DNA of 25,790 nt from CAZUDO01 sp964618895 (GCA_964618895.1 CAZUDO010000029.1:1-25790), one strand, 5' to 3'. Positions 8,601 to 16,160 are shown, counted from the stretch's first letter. Numbers and translations: made by a program. The notes: generated from the letters alone by a model not told the origin.

Positions 8601-9918
8601 CGCCATCGTCGGCGGCTGGCTCGAGTGCGTCGGCCCCATCACTCCCGCTGCGCTCGCCGGGCGGTTGGAGGTGCGGGCGGGCGCGGTCGCCATCGGGCTC
8701 GCCGGCCTCGAGCGCACCGGCAACGCCTTGCGAGGGCACTTCACCCCCGGCGTCGACGATGAGGAATGGTGCGACCGCCGCCTCCTGGCGCGCATCCATC
8801 GCCTGACCCTCGGCCTTCTGCGCCGGCAGATCGAGCCGCTCCCCGCCGCCGACTTCTTGCGCTTCCTGTTCCGCTGGCAGCATCTGCAGCCGGGGACCCA
8901 GCTGCATGGGCGCGACGGGTTGCTCGAGGTGATCGGCCAGCTCCAGGGCCTCGAGCTGCCGGCGCGTGCGTGGGAGGCGCAGGTGCTGGCGGCGCGCGTC
9001 GCGCGCTACGACCCCGCCGACCTGGAGCAACTCTGCCTCGCCGGTGCCGTGGCCTGGGGTCGGCTGCGCAGCGAGGAGCCGGTGGAGGCCGACACCGGCC
9101 CGCGCCGCGTGCGCGCACCGGGGCGGGCGGCGCCGCTGGCGTTCGTCCTGCGCGACGACCTGCCGTGGCTGCTCGCGCCCATGGCGGCGGGCGTCGACGA
9201 CGAGCTGCCGTACGACGCGCGGGCGGTGCTGGCCCACCTGCAACAGCGGGGCGCGTCCTTCCTGTCCGACCTGGTGCGCGGCACCGGCCTGCTGCCGGCG
9301 GCGGCGGAAGACGCCCTGTGGACGTTGGTGGCGCGCGGGCTGGTCACCGGCGACGGCGTGGCGGGTCTGCGCGCGCTGCTCGCCAAGCCGGAGACGCAGC
9401 GGCGCGCACGCCGGCTACGCGCGCTGCGCGGCGGCCGTACCCGGCTCCTGCCGGCCGGCCGCTGGGCGCTGCTGCGCGCCGGACTCGGGGACCAGGTCGA
9501 CCTCGACCCGATGCGGTTCGCACGCCAATGTCTGCGCCGCTACGGCGTCGTCGTACGCGATGTGCTCGCGCGCGAGACGCGCCTGCCGCCGTGGCGCGTG
9601 CTGCTGCGCGCGCTGCGCACGTTGGAGGACCGCGGCGAGGTCCGCGGCGGCCGCTTCGTCGCCGGGCTGGTGGGCGAGCAGTTCGCGCTGCCGGAGGCCG
9701 TGGTGGCCCTGCGCGCGGTGCGCAAGCGCCCCGAAACGCCGGAGACCGTCGTCGTAGCCGCGGCCGATCCGCTCAACCTGGTCGGCATCCTGGTGCCGGG
9801 CGCACGCATCGCGCCCGCGACGCACGAGGTGATCGCTTTCCGGGACGGCGTGGCGGTGGAGACGGGCGAGCTGGGCGCGGTGCGGAGCCGGCTCGGGCGA
9901 GCGCCATGCGCCGGGTAG
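5674..9918 (+). CDS. lhr: Long-form Lhr-type ATP-dependent DNA helicase
   Basis: This 1414-residue superfamily 2 helicase matches the long Lhr family (E. coli Lhr is 1538 residues). Visible motifs in order: Q-like PTPAQ near residue 20, Walker A APTGSGKT at 41-48, motif Ia YVSPLKAL, the DEIH box at 166-169, motif III GLSATQ, the second RecA lobe with FVNTRR and AAHHGSM, motif V ATASLELGIDVG, and motif VI QRVGRSGH at 361-368. The Lhr-specific winged-helix and core regions follow, then a long C-terminal half found only in the long form. Lhr proteins are 3'-5' ssDNA translocases that unwind RNA:DNA or DNA duplexes and are tied to DNA repair. GTG 5674 is the earliest start, since an in-frame stop lies at 5659; GTG 5680 is also possible. 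The end overlaps the next gene by 13 bases, which suggests co-transcription and translational coupling. Confidence 0.93.
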   Translation: MPVPFCPLVAEWFGSRFGTPTPAQEGGWPAIAGGRDTLIAAPTGSGKTLAAFLWSIDELVREAAAGALEDRTHVVYVSPLKALGNDIQRNLARPLAEIQALAVARLQALPDIRVSVRSGDTPAAERRAMVRRPPHILVTTPESLYILLTADGSRRYLAGASTVIVDEIHALAGDKRGAHLALSLERLDALCGRRLQRIGLSATQRPVEEVARLLVGAGRCDAQGVPACAIVDVGHRRQLELAVEVPDQELGAIASHELWGDVYDRITKHVRAHRTTIVFVNTRRLVERVAHKLEERLGAGRVAAHHGSMARRIRLEAEARLKAGEVPVVVATASLELGIDVGTVDLVCHIGAPRALATLIQRVGRSGHARGAVPKGILFPLTRDDLLQTAAAVRAVQAGDLDRLVVPQNPLDILAQQCVATAATGEIGVDELWALVRRAYPFHALARADFDDVLDMLGDGVATRRGRRGALLHLDRVQGRVRPRRAARLAAITGGGAIPDTADYQVVEEPQGLQVGTVNEDFAVESLAGDIFLLGNRSWRIRRVEAGRVRVEDAGGAPPTIPFWLGEAPARTAELSAAVSALRAGVSARLDDVRAACTWVGTECGLAPDGAAQIVEYLAATRAALGVVPTTACVVAERFFDEAGGMQLVLHAPFGGRINRAWGLALRKRFCVTFNFELQAAATDDGLVISLGEQHSFPLESVFAMLRPEMLEEALTQAALASPMFTNRWRWNATRALALLRHEGGRRVPMPLQRMRADDLLAAVFPDQVACADNMTGPIVVPHHPLVDETMANCLHEAMDMDGLAAVLAAVAQGTIATRAVETAAPSPMSHEILNSNPYTYLDDAPLEERRARAVALRRTDPDLAAGLGALDLAAIAEVCAQAWPDVRDPDELHDTLCSLGVLPAAEIDAAGWGAHASVLCATGRAVWACAGEHRLVVAAERTRLAATAIPDLRWETPPPSLPQRGPEQSEEEALAAIVGGWLECVGPITPAALAGRLEVRAGAVAIGLAGLERTGNALRGHFTPGVDDEEWCDRRLLARIHRLTLGLLRRQIEPLPAADFLRFLFRWQHLQPGTQLHGRDGLLEVIGQLQGLELPARAWEAQVLAARVARYDPADLEQLCLAGAVAWGRLRSEEPVEADTGPRRVRAPGRAAPLAFVLRDDLPWLLAPMAAGVDDELPYDARAVLAHLQQRGASFLSDLVRGTGLLPAAAEDALWTLVARGLVTGDGVAGLRALLAKPETQRRARRLRALRGGRTRLLPAGRWALLRAGLGDQVDLDPMRFARQCLRRYGVVVRDVLARETRLPPWRVLLRALRTLEDRGEVRGGRFVAGLVGEQFALPEAVVALRAVRKRPETPETVVVAAADPLNLVGILVPGARIAPATHEVIAFRDGVAVETGELGAVRSRLGRAPCAG

Positions 9919-10613
9919 TGCTCGTCGCGACGGTCGGGATTGCCGCCGCCGTCGCGATGATCCCGCACGTCGACCTCGCGGTCTCGCGCCTGTTCTGGCG
10001 GCAGGGCCAGGGGTTCTTCCTCCGCAAGGCGCCCGTGCTGGTGGCCGTCTACCGGAGCGTGCCGGTCCTGACGTGGGCGATCGCGCTGCTGCTCGTCGCC
10101 GCGCACCTGCACCATTGGCGCACGGGGCGGCCGCTTCGGGGCCTGAACCAGGCGGTCACCTGGTACCTCACCGTGGCCCTCCTGGTGGGACCCCTCCTGC
10201 TCACGAACGTCATGCTCAAGCCGATCTGGGGTCGCGTCCGGCCCTTCGAGGTCGCCGAGTTCGGCGGTGCGACGCCGTTCACCCCCGCCTTCGAGGTCGC
10301 GACCCGATACGGCGGGCACTCCTTCCCGTCAGGGCATGCCGCGATGGGGTTTTTCCTGCTCGCGTTCTGCGAGCCCATCCGGGATCCGTGCCGGCGGCAC
10401 CGATTCCGGCGTCTGGCCTGGGGTGCGGGCCTCGTCGTGGGACTCTGCCGGGTCGCGCAGGGCGGACATTTCCTGAGCGACGTGCTGGTCACGGGTCTCA
10501 TCATCTATGCCGCCACCCGGGGCCTGCACACGATGAGCGATCTTGCCGGGAAACCCGTCTGGTACGACGAGCATCGCCCACTGGGGGGTCTCGCACCAGC
10601 TCGCCCCGGCTGA
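9906..10613 (+). CDS. PAP2-family membrane phosphatase
   Basis: The 235-residue protein has the full phosphatidic acid phosphatase type 2 (acid phosphatase superfamily) signature: KPIWGRVRP (K105, R112-P113), PSGH (141-144, with catalytic His144) and R182-x5-H188-x3-D192 in CRVAQGGHFLSD. Hydrophobic segments (residues 4-18, about 55-70, 80-105, 145-160, 170-182, 195-205) fit a five-to-six-helix inner-membrane enzyme with its active site facing the periplasm. The family removes phosphate from lipid phosphates such as phosphatidate, undecaprenyl diphosphate or lipid A. Which substrate applies here cannot be read from sequence. ATG 9906 lies inside the end of lhr and overlaps it by 13 bases. The diiron gene follows after 24 bases on the same strand, so the three may form an operon. 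Confidence 0.9.
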   Translation: MRRVVLVATVGIAAAVAMIPHVDLAVSRLFWRQGQGFFLRKAPVLVAVYRSVPVLTWAIALLLVAAHLHHWRTGRPLRGLNQAVTWYLTVALLVGPLLLTNVMLKPIWGRVRPFEVAEFGGATPFTPAFEVATRYGGHSFPSGHAAMGFFLLAFCEPIRDPCRRHRFRRLAWGAGLVVGLCRVAQGGHFLSDVLVTGLIIYAATRGLHTMSDLAGKPVWYDEHRPLGGLAPARPG

Positions 10614-10626
10614 CATATGGACGGCC

Positions 10627-10632
10627 GGAGGT
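10627..10632 (+). promoter_or_regulatory. Shine-Dalgarno GGAGGT that decides the start of the diiron protein gene
   Basis: GGAGGT sits 5 bases before ATG 10638. An in-frame ATG at 10617 lies upstream of this site and has no such sequence, so 10638 is the better start. Confidence 0.75.
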
Positions 10633-10637
10633 GCCGC

Positions 10638-11615
10638 ATGCGCGTCGAGTTCTCCTCGCAGGACATTCTGAGCGAGCATGCCTACGATGCCCCGCTGATC
10701 GTCGACGGCGTGCGTTGCCACGGCGGATTCGTCCAGGGACGCTATGTCTCGCCCCGCACGCTCGGTCGAAGCCCTGCGATCGCCGCCTGGCAATCACAGC
10801 TCCCGGCCGGCGAGCTCGCCGCCATCCTCGATCCCATCACCGCGCACATCCCGCCGCACTTCCCGAACGACGCCCAGACGGTGCTCCTCGTGCGCGAGGG
10901 CGTCACCATGCCGCTGGTGCGCATCCTGACGCTGATCGCCAACGTCGAGGGGTTCGGCGGCGAGATCCTGCGCACGCTCCTCGTCCCGCCGCTCGGGGAG
11001 CGCGTGATCGAGCCCATCGACGGGACCGCGCTCGCCCACCTGGACGCCCTGTTCGAGGCCCAGGCCCGCGACGAGACCGGCCACCGGCAGATGTGGGAGC
11101 TGGCGCGCGACGTCGCGCTCGATCGGCCCGAGATCCCGAAGGACCTGGCGGCGGGCGTCGCGCCGGCGGGCGGCATGACCCTGCTGCCGGAGATCCCCGC
11201 CGACGTGGAGGCGCTCGTCCTGCGCATGCTCGGCGTGCTCACCATCGAGGTGTTCGCGATGGAGGTGTTCCGCTGGGCGCAGGCCGTGCTCGGCGACCCG
11301 GCGCTCTTCCCGAGGCATGCCGAGCTCCGGGCGCTCATCGGCTACATTCAGGAGGACGAGACGCCGCACGTGGCCTACCTGGCGACGGCGCTCGCGGAGC
11401 TGCGTTGTCGGACCCTGGTCGGGGCGAATGGCGGGACGGTGCCGGGCCGCAGCGTGATCGACCGCGCGCGCGACATGATCGTCGCGTTCCAGACCGGCCC
11501 GCGCCACCAGGCCAACGTGGGGTTCCGGACGCAGGTCGTCGAGCGCTACGCGGCCGGGCATCCACGGCGGCAGGCGCTGCTGGCGGAGTTCCACGGCCTC
11601 GGCGCGGCGGCGTGA
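10638..11615 (+). CDS. Ferritin-like diiron-carboxylate protein with two DEXXH motifs
   Basis: The 325-residue, mostly helical protein carries two repeats of the diiron pattern E-X(28-37)-DEXXH. The first is E104/E109 ... D145-E146-T-G-H149, the second E204/E209 ... D240-E241-T-P-H244. These supply four carboxylates and two histidines, the ligand set of diiron proteins such as ribonucleotide reductase R2, soluble monooxygenase hydroxylases and AurF-type N-oxygenases. The protein should therefore bind two metal ions and activate oxygen. Its exact family and substrate are not recognised. It is cytoplasmic, with no signal peptide. ATG 10638 is preferred over ATG 10617 because of the GGAGGT just before it. 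It follows the PAP2 gene by 24 bases. The next gene downstream is a secreted hydrolase with its own probable promoter, so this is probably the last gene of the lhr run. Confidence 0.83.
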   Translation: MRVEFSSQDILSEHAYDAPLIVDGVRCHGGFVQGRYVSPRTLGRSPAIAAWQSQLPAGELAAILDPITAHIPPHFPNDAQTVLLVREGVTMPLVRILTLIANVEGFGGEILRTLLVPPLGERVIEPIDGTALAHLDALFEAQARDETGHRQMWELARDVALDRPEIPKDLAAGVAPAGGMTLLPEIPADVEALVLRMLGVLTIEVFAMEVFRWAQAVLGDPALFPRHAELRALIGYIQEDETPHVAYLATALAELRCRTLVGANGGTVPGRSVIDRARDMIVAFQTGPRHQANVGFRTQVVERYAAGHPRRQALLAEFHGLGAAA

Positions 11616-11649
11616 CGACAGTCGTTGCCCGGGCGCGCGTGGCTCCTGG

Positions 11650-11679
11650 TTGACGCGGTTCTCCGGCGGATGCTTCAAC
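11650..11679 (+). promoter_or_regulatory. Possible sigma70-type promoter of the second hydrolase
   Basis: TTGACG (11650-11655) is a good -35 match. With an 18-base gap, TTCAAC (11674-11679) is a weak -10. The transcript would begin almost at ATG 11685, giving little or no leader. Confidence 0.3.
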
Positions 11680-11684
11680 ATGCC

Positions 11685-14042
11685 ATGCGCATCCCTCGCG
11701 TCGTCCCATCGCTTTTTTTCACGCTGGCGCTCGGTAGCTCCAGCGATGCCGCCCCCGACCGCTGCCGTGCCGGCGCCTCGGCGACGAGCGATGCCAAGGC
11801 GATCGCCGCCGTGCGCGGCGCCATCGCCCGCCAGTGTCCGTGCGCCGGCACGAGCCACGGCCGGTTCGTCAAGTGCACCAAGGGGGTCGTCAAAGACGCC
11901 ACCGACGGCACGCCGCTGCTGGGCGCGTTCACGCTCCGCCGGCAGTGCCGGACCGAGGTGACGCGGATATACGCCTCCGCCGCCTGCGGCTACCCCGCCT
12001 CGGCGGCGCGTGTGATGTGCTGCGAGGCGAAGCCGGCGAGCGGCAAGCGGGTGGCGGCCGCCAAGAAGCCGAGCAAATGTGTCGATGCGCCGAACGGCAA
12101 GGTGGTGCGTCACGCCTGCCACGCCGCGCCGTTCGCCCCCGACGCGTGCCACTTCGATGCCACCAATACCTGCACGACCCTGGTGGTGCAGGAGACGATC
12201 GACCTTCCGAGTCCGGCCCAGCCGGCCGATACCCCGGGCAGCCCCGGCGTGGTGGTGACCAACCCGAAGCTACTCACGCAGTTCGGCGGCGCGACCGTCA
12301 GTCTGAACAACGTCCGCTACACGCGCCACCGCCTGGCCGGTCCTGCACAGGTCCCGGAGGCGATCCTGATCCTGGTGCCCGGCTTCGAGGGTGGCGCCGG
12401 GGACTTCAAGATCCTGGCCGAGAACCTGATCGTCCGGGCGGAGCCCGAGGGGCTCGTCCTCGAGGTGTGGGCCTACGACCGGCGCACCAACCAGCTCGAG
12501 GATGCGGCCGGTCTCGAGATCGCTGAAGAGTTCCTGAGTCCCGAGATCGCCCTCGACTGGCTCTACGGCGGCGAGCTCGAGCTCACGCTCCACCCCGTCC
12601 TGGCGGCGGGCCCGAACCGGCGCGCGATCTTCTACGACCCGCAGGCCGACGTGCCGTTCATCGCCAACTGGACGAGCCTGGTCTTCTCGCGCGACCTCGA
12701 CGCGCTCGTGACCGCGGCGCGGGGGGCGGCGGTCAACCAGAACGTGTTCCTCGGCGGGCACTCGGCCGGGACGGGGTTCACCGCCCGCTACGCGGCCACC
12801 GACTTCGACCTGACCGGCGCGGGGCCCACGCAGCCGGGTCACGCGAGGCTCCGCGGCCTCGTGCTCCTGGAAGGTGGTGGCGGGTCGACCGCGAGCGCGC
12901 CGCTCACCGACGACACCCTCGATCGCATCGAGGCCAAGTTCGACGGCGGGCTCTACGGTGCCGTGCGTGACAACGCGCCCCGTTGCGTCGACGGCACCAC
13001 CCCCTGCACCATTGCCACCGAGGCGGTCGACTGCGTCGGGCAGGTACCGCCCAAGTGCACCCCGCCGACGACCGCCTACGCCATCGTGCCGGGGCTGTTG
13101 AACCCGCGCATTTTGAGCGCCGGTGAGCTGTCGGCCATCCAGGCCGTGCTCGACCCGGATAGCGGCGAGAACATCGTCCGCGCAGATCAGGGAGCGGCCG
13201 GCAACAACGCGGTCGACAAGGTCCCCGATCTGGCCACGCTGGCGGTCCTGCCGCGGGCGACGGCCGAGGCTGGCCTCGCGAGCTTCCTCGACGATGACGG
13301 GCTGGTGGCGATGGTGGCGTCGTTCGTCGCCACGTCGCTCGGCGCGCCGGGGCCGGCAGTGGACGGGCTCCTCACCTGGCAGGACATCACCGAGGGATCC
13401 CTCCCGGCCGACGTGCTCCCCGACAATGGACCGGCGCCGACGGCGCTTCCGGCGGTGCGCTGGGGCCAGGAGAAGGAGGTCACGCGCCTCGACCGTATGG
13501 GAGGCACCTTCTATCGCGGCGGCACCAACTTCGTGGACCTCTACTACCCGAGCGCGGGGGCGAGCGTGACTTCGGTGACGGGCGTCTGCGGAGGGGCCAC
13601 GTGCACGGCCGGCAACGTGGGTGCGCCCTGCACCGTGGACACGGCGGCCGCCGACTGCTCGCAGTCCGTCAACCTCGATTCGTCCGTGCTCTCGGTCGGC
13701 CGCGGTCGCCGCGACATCGAGAACCTGACCCAGGCGGCGAGCATCGACATCCCGGTAATCGCGTTCGGCGGCACCAACGGCCTGACGCCCGTCCCGGGCG
13801 CCTATACGGCGTTCGGCACCAGCATCGGCGTGTGCACGGCACCGAGCTGCGACGGCACCGCCCGCGTCGTCGACGCCGCCAGCCCGAACCCGGCCTTTCC
13901 GACCTTCGGCGGCGTCGCGGGCGGGTACGAGGTGGTGCTGGCGGAGGGCTTCGCGCACGTCGACGTGGTCACCGCCGAGGACACCGCCGACAACCCGATC
14001 CCGGCGGCGCTGGTGGCCTTCCTCAAGCGCAACGCCCGCTGA
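11685..14042 (+). CDS. Secreted alpha/beta hydrolase, paralogue of the one at the window start
   Basis: ATG 11685 is chosen because it opens a compact signal peptide (MRIPRVVPSLFFTLALGSSS); ATG 11670 and TTG 11625 in frame are less convincing. The 785-residue product has a Cys-rich N-terminal module (residues 25-160, about 12 Cys, including CPCAG and MCCEA) unlike the helical module of its paralogue. From PSPAQPADTPGSPG onward the two proteins match closely. The shared core has VPGFEGGAGDF, the elbow GGHSAGTG (Ser360), RGLVLLEG, the Cys-rich insertions (CTIATEAVDC, CGGATCTAGN) and GFAHVDV (His758). A serine-hydrolase role outside the cytoplasm is inferred; the substrate is unknown. It ends 2 bases from the stop of the convergent Uma2 gene. 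Alpha/beta-hydrolase assignment is firm at motif level, but the acidic triad member is not pinned down. Confidence 0.87.
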   Translation: MRIPRVVPSLFFTLALGSSSDAAPDRCRAGASATSDAKAIAAVRGAIARQCPCAGTSHGRFVKCTKGVVKDATDGTPLLGAFTLRRQCRTEVTRIYASAACGYPASAARVMCCEAKPASGKRVAAAKKPSKCVDAPNGKVVRHACHAAPFAPDACHFDATNTCTTLVVQETIDLPSPAQPADTPGSPGVVVTNPKLLTQFGGATVSLNNVRYTRHRLAGPAQVPEAILILVPGFEGGAGDFKILAENLIVRAEPEGLVLEVWAYDRRTNQLEDAAGLEIAEEFLSPEIALDWLYGGELELTLHPVLAAGPNRRAIFYDPQADVPFIANWTSLVFSRDLDALVTAARGAAVNQNVFLGGHSAGTGFTARYAATDFDLTGAGPTQPGHARLRGLVLLEGGGGSTASAPLTDDTLDRIEAKFDGGLYGAVRDNAPRCVDGTTPCTIATEAVDCVGQVPPKCTPPTTAYAIVPGLLNPRILSAGELSAIQAVLDPDSGENIVRADQGAAGNNAVDKVPDLATLAVLPRATAEAGLASFLDDDGLVAMVASFVATSLGAPGPAVDGLLTWQDITEGSLPADVLPDNGPAPTALPAVRWGQEKEVTRLDRMGGTFYRGGTNFVDLYYPSAGASVTSVTGVCGGATCTAGNVGAPCTVDTAAADCSQSVNLDSSVLSVGRGRRDIENLTQAASIDIPVIAFGGTNGLTPVPGAYTAFGTSIGVCTAPSCDGTARVVDAASPNPAFPTFGGVAGGYEVVLAEGFAHVDVVTAEDTADNPIPAALVAFLKRNAR

Positions 14043-14044
14043 TT

Positions 14045-14671
14045 CTACACGTCGCCGGCGGCGATCTGTGCGAACAGTTCGTCCACCGACGCTGCCAGAT
14101 CGGGCAGGCTCGGGTCGGCCGCGAGGCGCTCGCCCCTGCGGTAGGTGCGTTCCCCGGCGCGCGTCGCGACGATCACCTCGCGCTCGCGCGGGAAGAGAAG
14201 CCACACCACGGTCACACCCCTGGCGAGGTACCAGCGCGCCTTCTCGCGCAGTTTCGTGTGGCCTTCGTCGCGGCCGGCGACCTCGGCGGCGAGCACCGGC
14301 GGGACGCGGGCGAAGCCGTCGTCGATCCGGCCGATGTCGGCCCTTCGCCAGATCGCGCCCTCGGCGCCGCGCGCGTCGTTCCCGAGCAGCATGCCGGCCT
14401 CGTTGGTGCCGACGAGGAAGTCGGGATGCCCGCGCACCCAGAGGCCGAGGACGGTCACGAGATCCGCGGTGGTGTACTGCTGACGCTCCCCGCACGGCGG
14501 CATGTAGAGCAGCCTCCCCTCCACCCATTCGAGGCGACCCTCGACCGCGGGCCACGTCTCGGGGCGCGCGGGGTCGAAGCCATCGGGGGGCGTGAGCTCG
14601 ACGGGGAATCGGACCGTGCCGGGCACGATCACGGTGTCCGCGACGGGCTCGCTGGGGGCGGGCCTCGGCAT
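14045..14671 (-). CDS. Uma2-family (DUF820) restriction-endonuclease-fold protein
   Basis: The 208-residue protein shows the Uma2/DUF820 pattern: an N-terminal region with EWVEGRLLYM, then a PD-(D/E)XK-like core VLAAEVAGRDEGHTKLREK, and YLARGVTVVWLLFP with the typical 'GV..VW..P' ending strand. In this family the Asp, Glu and Lys of the core form a putative nuclease site. Uma2 proteins are numerous in cyanobacteria and other environmental bacteria, and most have no known role. Length is normal. The first codon ATG (14671) lies only about 9 bases after a probable -10 element, so the message is probably leaderless. Its neighbours are convergent with the hydrolase (2-base gap) and divergent from the reductase (110 bases). 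Confidence 0.85.
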   Translation of the reverse strand: MPRPAPSEPVADTVIVPGTVRFPVELTPPDGFDPARPETWPAVEGRLEWVEGRLLYMPPCGERQQYTTADLVTVLGLWVRGHPDFLVGTNEAGMLLGNDARGAEGAIWRRADIGRIDDGFARVPPVLAAEVAGRDEGHTKLREKARWYLARGVTVVWLLFPREREVIVATRAGERTYRRGERLAADPSLPDLAASVDELFAQIAAGDV

Positions 14672-14679
14672 CGACGCCG

Positions 14680-14708
14680 AGGCTAGTCGCGGCCCGCGAC
14701 AGGGTCAA
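14680..14708 (-). promoter_or_regulatory. Probable promoter of the Uma2 gene with palindrome in the spacer
   Basis: On the minus strand TTGACC (14703-14708) and TAGCCT (14680-14685) are separated by 17 bases. The spacer contains a 15-base hyphenated inverted repeat (14686-14700, arms GTCGCG and CGCGAC). Transcription would start within a few bases of the ATG. The inverted repeat could be an operator; this is inference. Confidence 0.4.
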
Positions 14709-14781
14709 TGCATGGAACCGGAACGCGCACGGGCCGCAGACGCTCTGGACCGTGTGCGGGTCGTGTGTGATGAGGGCCCGC

Positions 14782-15606
14782 ATGACGGATCAGTACGAGG
14801 CGCTTCGTCCCGGCCTGTTCACGGACCGGACGGCGATCGTCACCGGCGCGGGGAGCGGCATCGGCCGGGTGATCGCGTGCCGCTTTGCGGCGCTCGGCGC
14901 GCGCGTGGTGGTGGCGGGCCGGCACGCTGCGACCCTCGCCGAGACACAGGCCGCGATCGAAGGGGCGGGCGGCAGGTGTCTCGCGCAGCCGACCGACATC
15001 CGGCAGCCGGAGCAGGTGGACGCGCTGGTGGCGGCGGCACTCGGCCGCTTCGGGCGCATCGACTTCCTGATCAACAATGCGGGTGGGCAGTTCCCGGCGC
15101 GGCCGTCGGAGATCTCCGATCGGGGCTGGCGTGCAGTCGTCGACCTGAACCTGAACGGCACCTGGAACGTGCTGTCGCGCGTCGGCCCGCATCTCCTCGC
15201 GCAGGGCTTCGGGGCGGTGGTGAACGTGGTGCACATGTACGTGTTCGGACGTGGGGCGCCGACCTTCGCCCACTCGGGCGCGGCGCGCGCCGGCGTGGTC
15301 AACCTGACCCGCTCGCTGGCGGCCTACTGGGCGCGCCACAACGTCACCGTGAACGCGCTCGCCCCGGGCTCGATCGACACCAAGGCGCTGCGCGAGAAGG
15401 AGTACGCGCAGCTGATGGCCGACTACGAGACCCAGCAGGTGCGTGACATCCCCGCGCATCGGCTGGGCACGCCGGAGGAAGTGGCGGAGATATGCGCGTT
15501 CCTGTGCTCGCCCGCCGCGCGCTACATCAACGGGGCGGTGCTGGTCGCCGACGGCGCGCAGTACCTGGGCGCCTGGTCGGACCCCTGGGACATGGAGCGG
15601 CCCTGA
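14782..15606 (+). CDS. Short-chain reductase resembling peroxisomal trans-2-enoyl-CoA reductase (PECR-like)
   Basis: The 274-residue protein is a classical-size SDR with the cofactor motif TGAGSGIG (21-28) and NNAG (98-101). The usual YxxxK active site is replaced by HSGAARAGV (His164 to Arg169 in the core), followed by NLTRSLA. This same variant is known from vertebrate peroxisomal trans-2-enoyl-CoA reductase and is close to that of 2,4-dienoyl-CoA reductases. The missing Tyr is thus a family trait, not damage. Reduction of an enoyl-CoA with NADPH in fatty acid metabolism is the best guess. The C-terminal PEEVAEICAFLCSPAARYINGA is typical of the family. ATG 14782 is favoured over in-frame ATGs at 14752-14770 by a GAGGG a few bases upstream and by family alignment. 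It converges with the membrane protein gene (6-base gap). Confidence 0.86.
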   Translation: MTDQYEALRPGLFTDRTAIVTGAGSGIGRVIACRFAALGARVVVAGRHAATLAETQAAIEGAGGRCLAQPTDIRQPEQVDALVAAALGRFGRIDFLINNAGGQFPARPSEISDRGWRAVVDLNLNGTWNVLSRVGPHLLAQGFGAVVNVVHMYVFGRGAPTFAHSGAARAGVVNLTRSLAAYWARHNVTVNALAPGSIDTKALREKEYAQLMADYETQQVRDIPAHRLGTPEEVAEICAFLCSPAARYINGAVLVADGAQYLGAWSDPWDMERP

Positions 15607-15612
15607 GCCCGG

Positions 15613-16044
15613 TCAGGCGACCGGACTGACGTCGGGGGCGGCGTCGAGCGCCGCCACTGGCTCCGTGCCGACGGACGCCACCAGGAGCAGCCCGCCCATC
15701 ACCAGCTCGAAGGCGACCGAGAGCCAGCCGAACAGGCCCGGATTGCCGTCGATCGACACGCCGAAGAGACGACCGGCGCACGCCCCCAGCCATACGAGCG
15801 CCAGGAACACCAGGCGCGACCGATGCTGCGTGGGGTTCATGGTGGCGGCGAGGGTGTAGAGCCCGAGGACGACGAAGATGCCGCCGTAGGTGGCACGCAC
15901 CTCGCCGAGCGCGGCGGCGCTCTGCGACGGGCTCGCCACCATGAAGCCGAGGAACCCGAGCGCACGGTCGGGGTACGCCAGCCCGGCAAGCCCCAGGAGG
16001 AGGGTGATGGTTCCGGTCAGGGCGGTAGCGACACGCGAGTTCAT
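15613..16044 (-). CDS. DUF4345-like small membrane protein
   Basis: The 143-residue protein has four hydrophobic segments (about residues 5-25, 50-68, 78-95 and 108-125). The first is followed by the short 'GLAYPDRALGFLG' stretch, and the second begins with RATYGGIFVVLGLY. This resembles DUF4345 inner-membrane proteins, whose role is unknown. The start is set at ATG 16044, which has GGAGGT three bases upstream. The frame is open for 57 codons beyond it, but those codons lack hydrophobic or family-like sequence. It converges with the PECR-like gene and diverges from the protease-like gene. Confidence 0.72.
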   Translation of the reverse strand: MNSRVATALTGTITLLLGLAGLAYPDRALGFLGFMVASPSQSAAALGEVRATYGGIFVVLGLYTLAATMNPTQHRSRLVFLALVWLGACAGRLFGVSIDGNPGLFGWLSVAFELVMGGLLLVASVGTEPVAALDAAPDVSPVA

Positions 16045-16047
16045 GCG

Positions 16048-16053
16048 ACCTCC
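16048..16053 (-). promoter_or_regulatory. Shine-Dalgarno GGAGGT for the DUF4345-like gene
   Basis: Read on the minus strand, GGAGGT lies three bases before ATG 16044. It fixes this start against the longer open frame. Confidence 0.65.
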
Positions 16054-16063
16054 GTCAGGCAGG

Positions 16064-16093
16064 CAGATAGCCAGGGAACGGTTTGCATGGCAA
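16064..16093 (-). promoter_or_regulatory. Possible promoter of the DUF4345-like gene
   Basis: On the minus strand TTGCCA (16088-16093) is followed after 18 bases by TATCTG (16064-16069). The -35 is good, the -10 weak. The leader would be about 13-15 bases and would contain the GGAGGT. Confidence 0.3.
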
Positions 16094-16160
16094 TAGTCCG
16101 GTCCCAGGGATTGCCACGCGGCGACGGGTCGGGAACATGAAGCGCCGAGGACGACGACAC

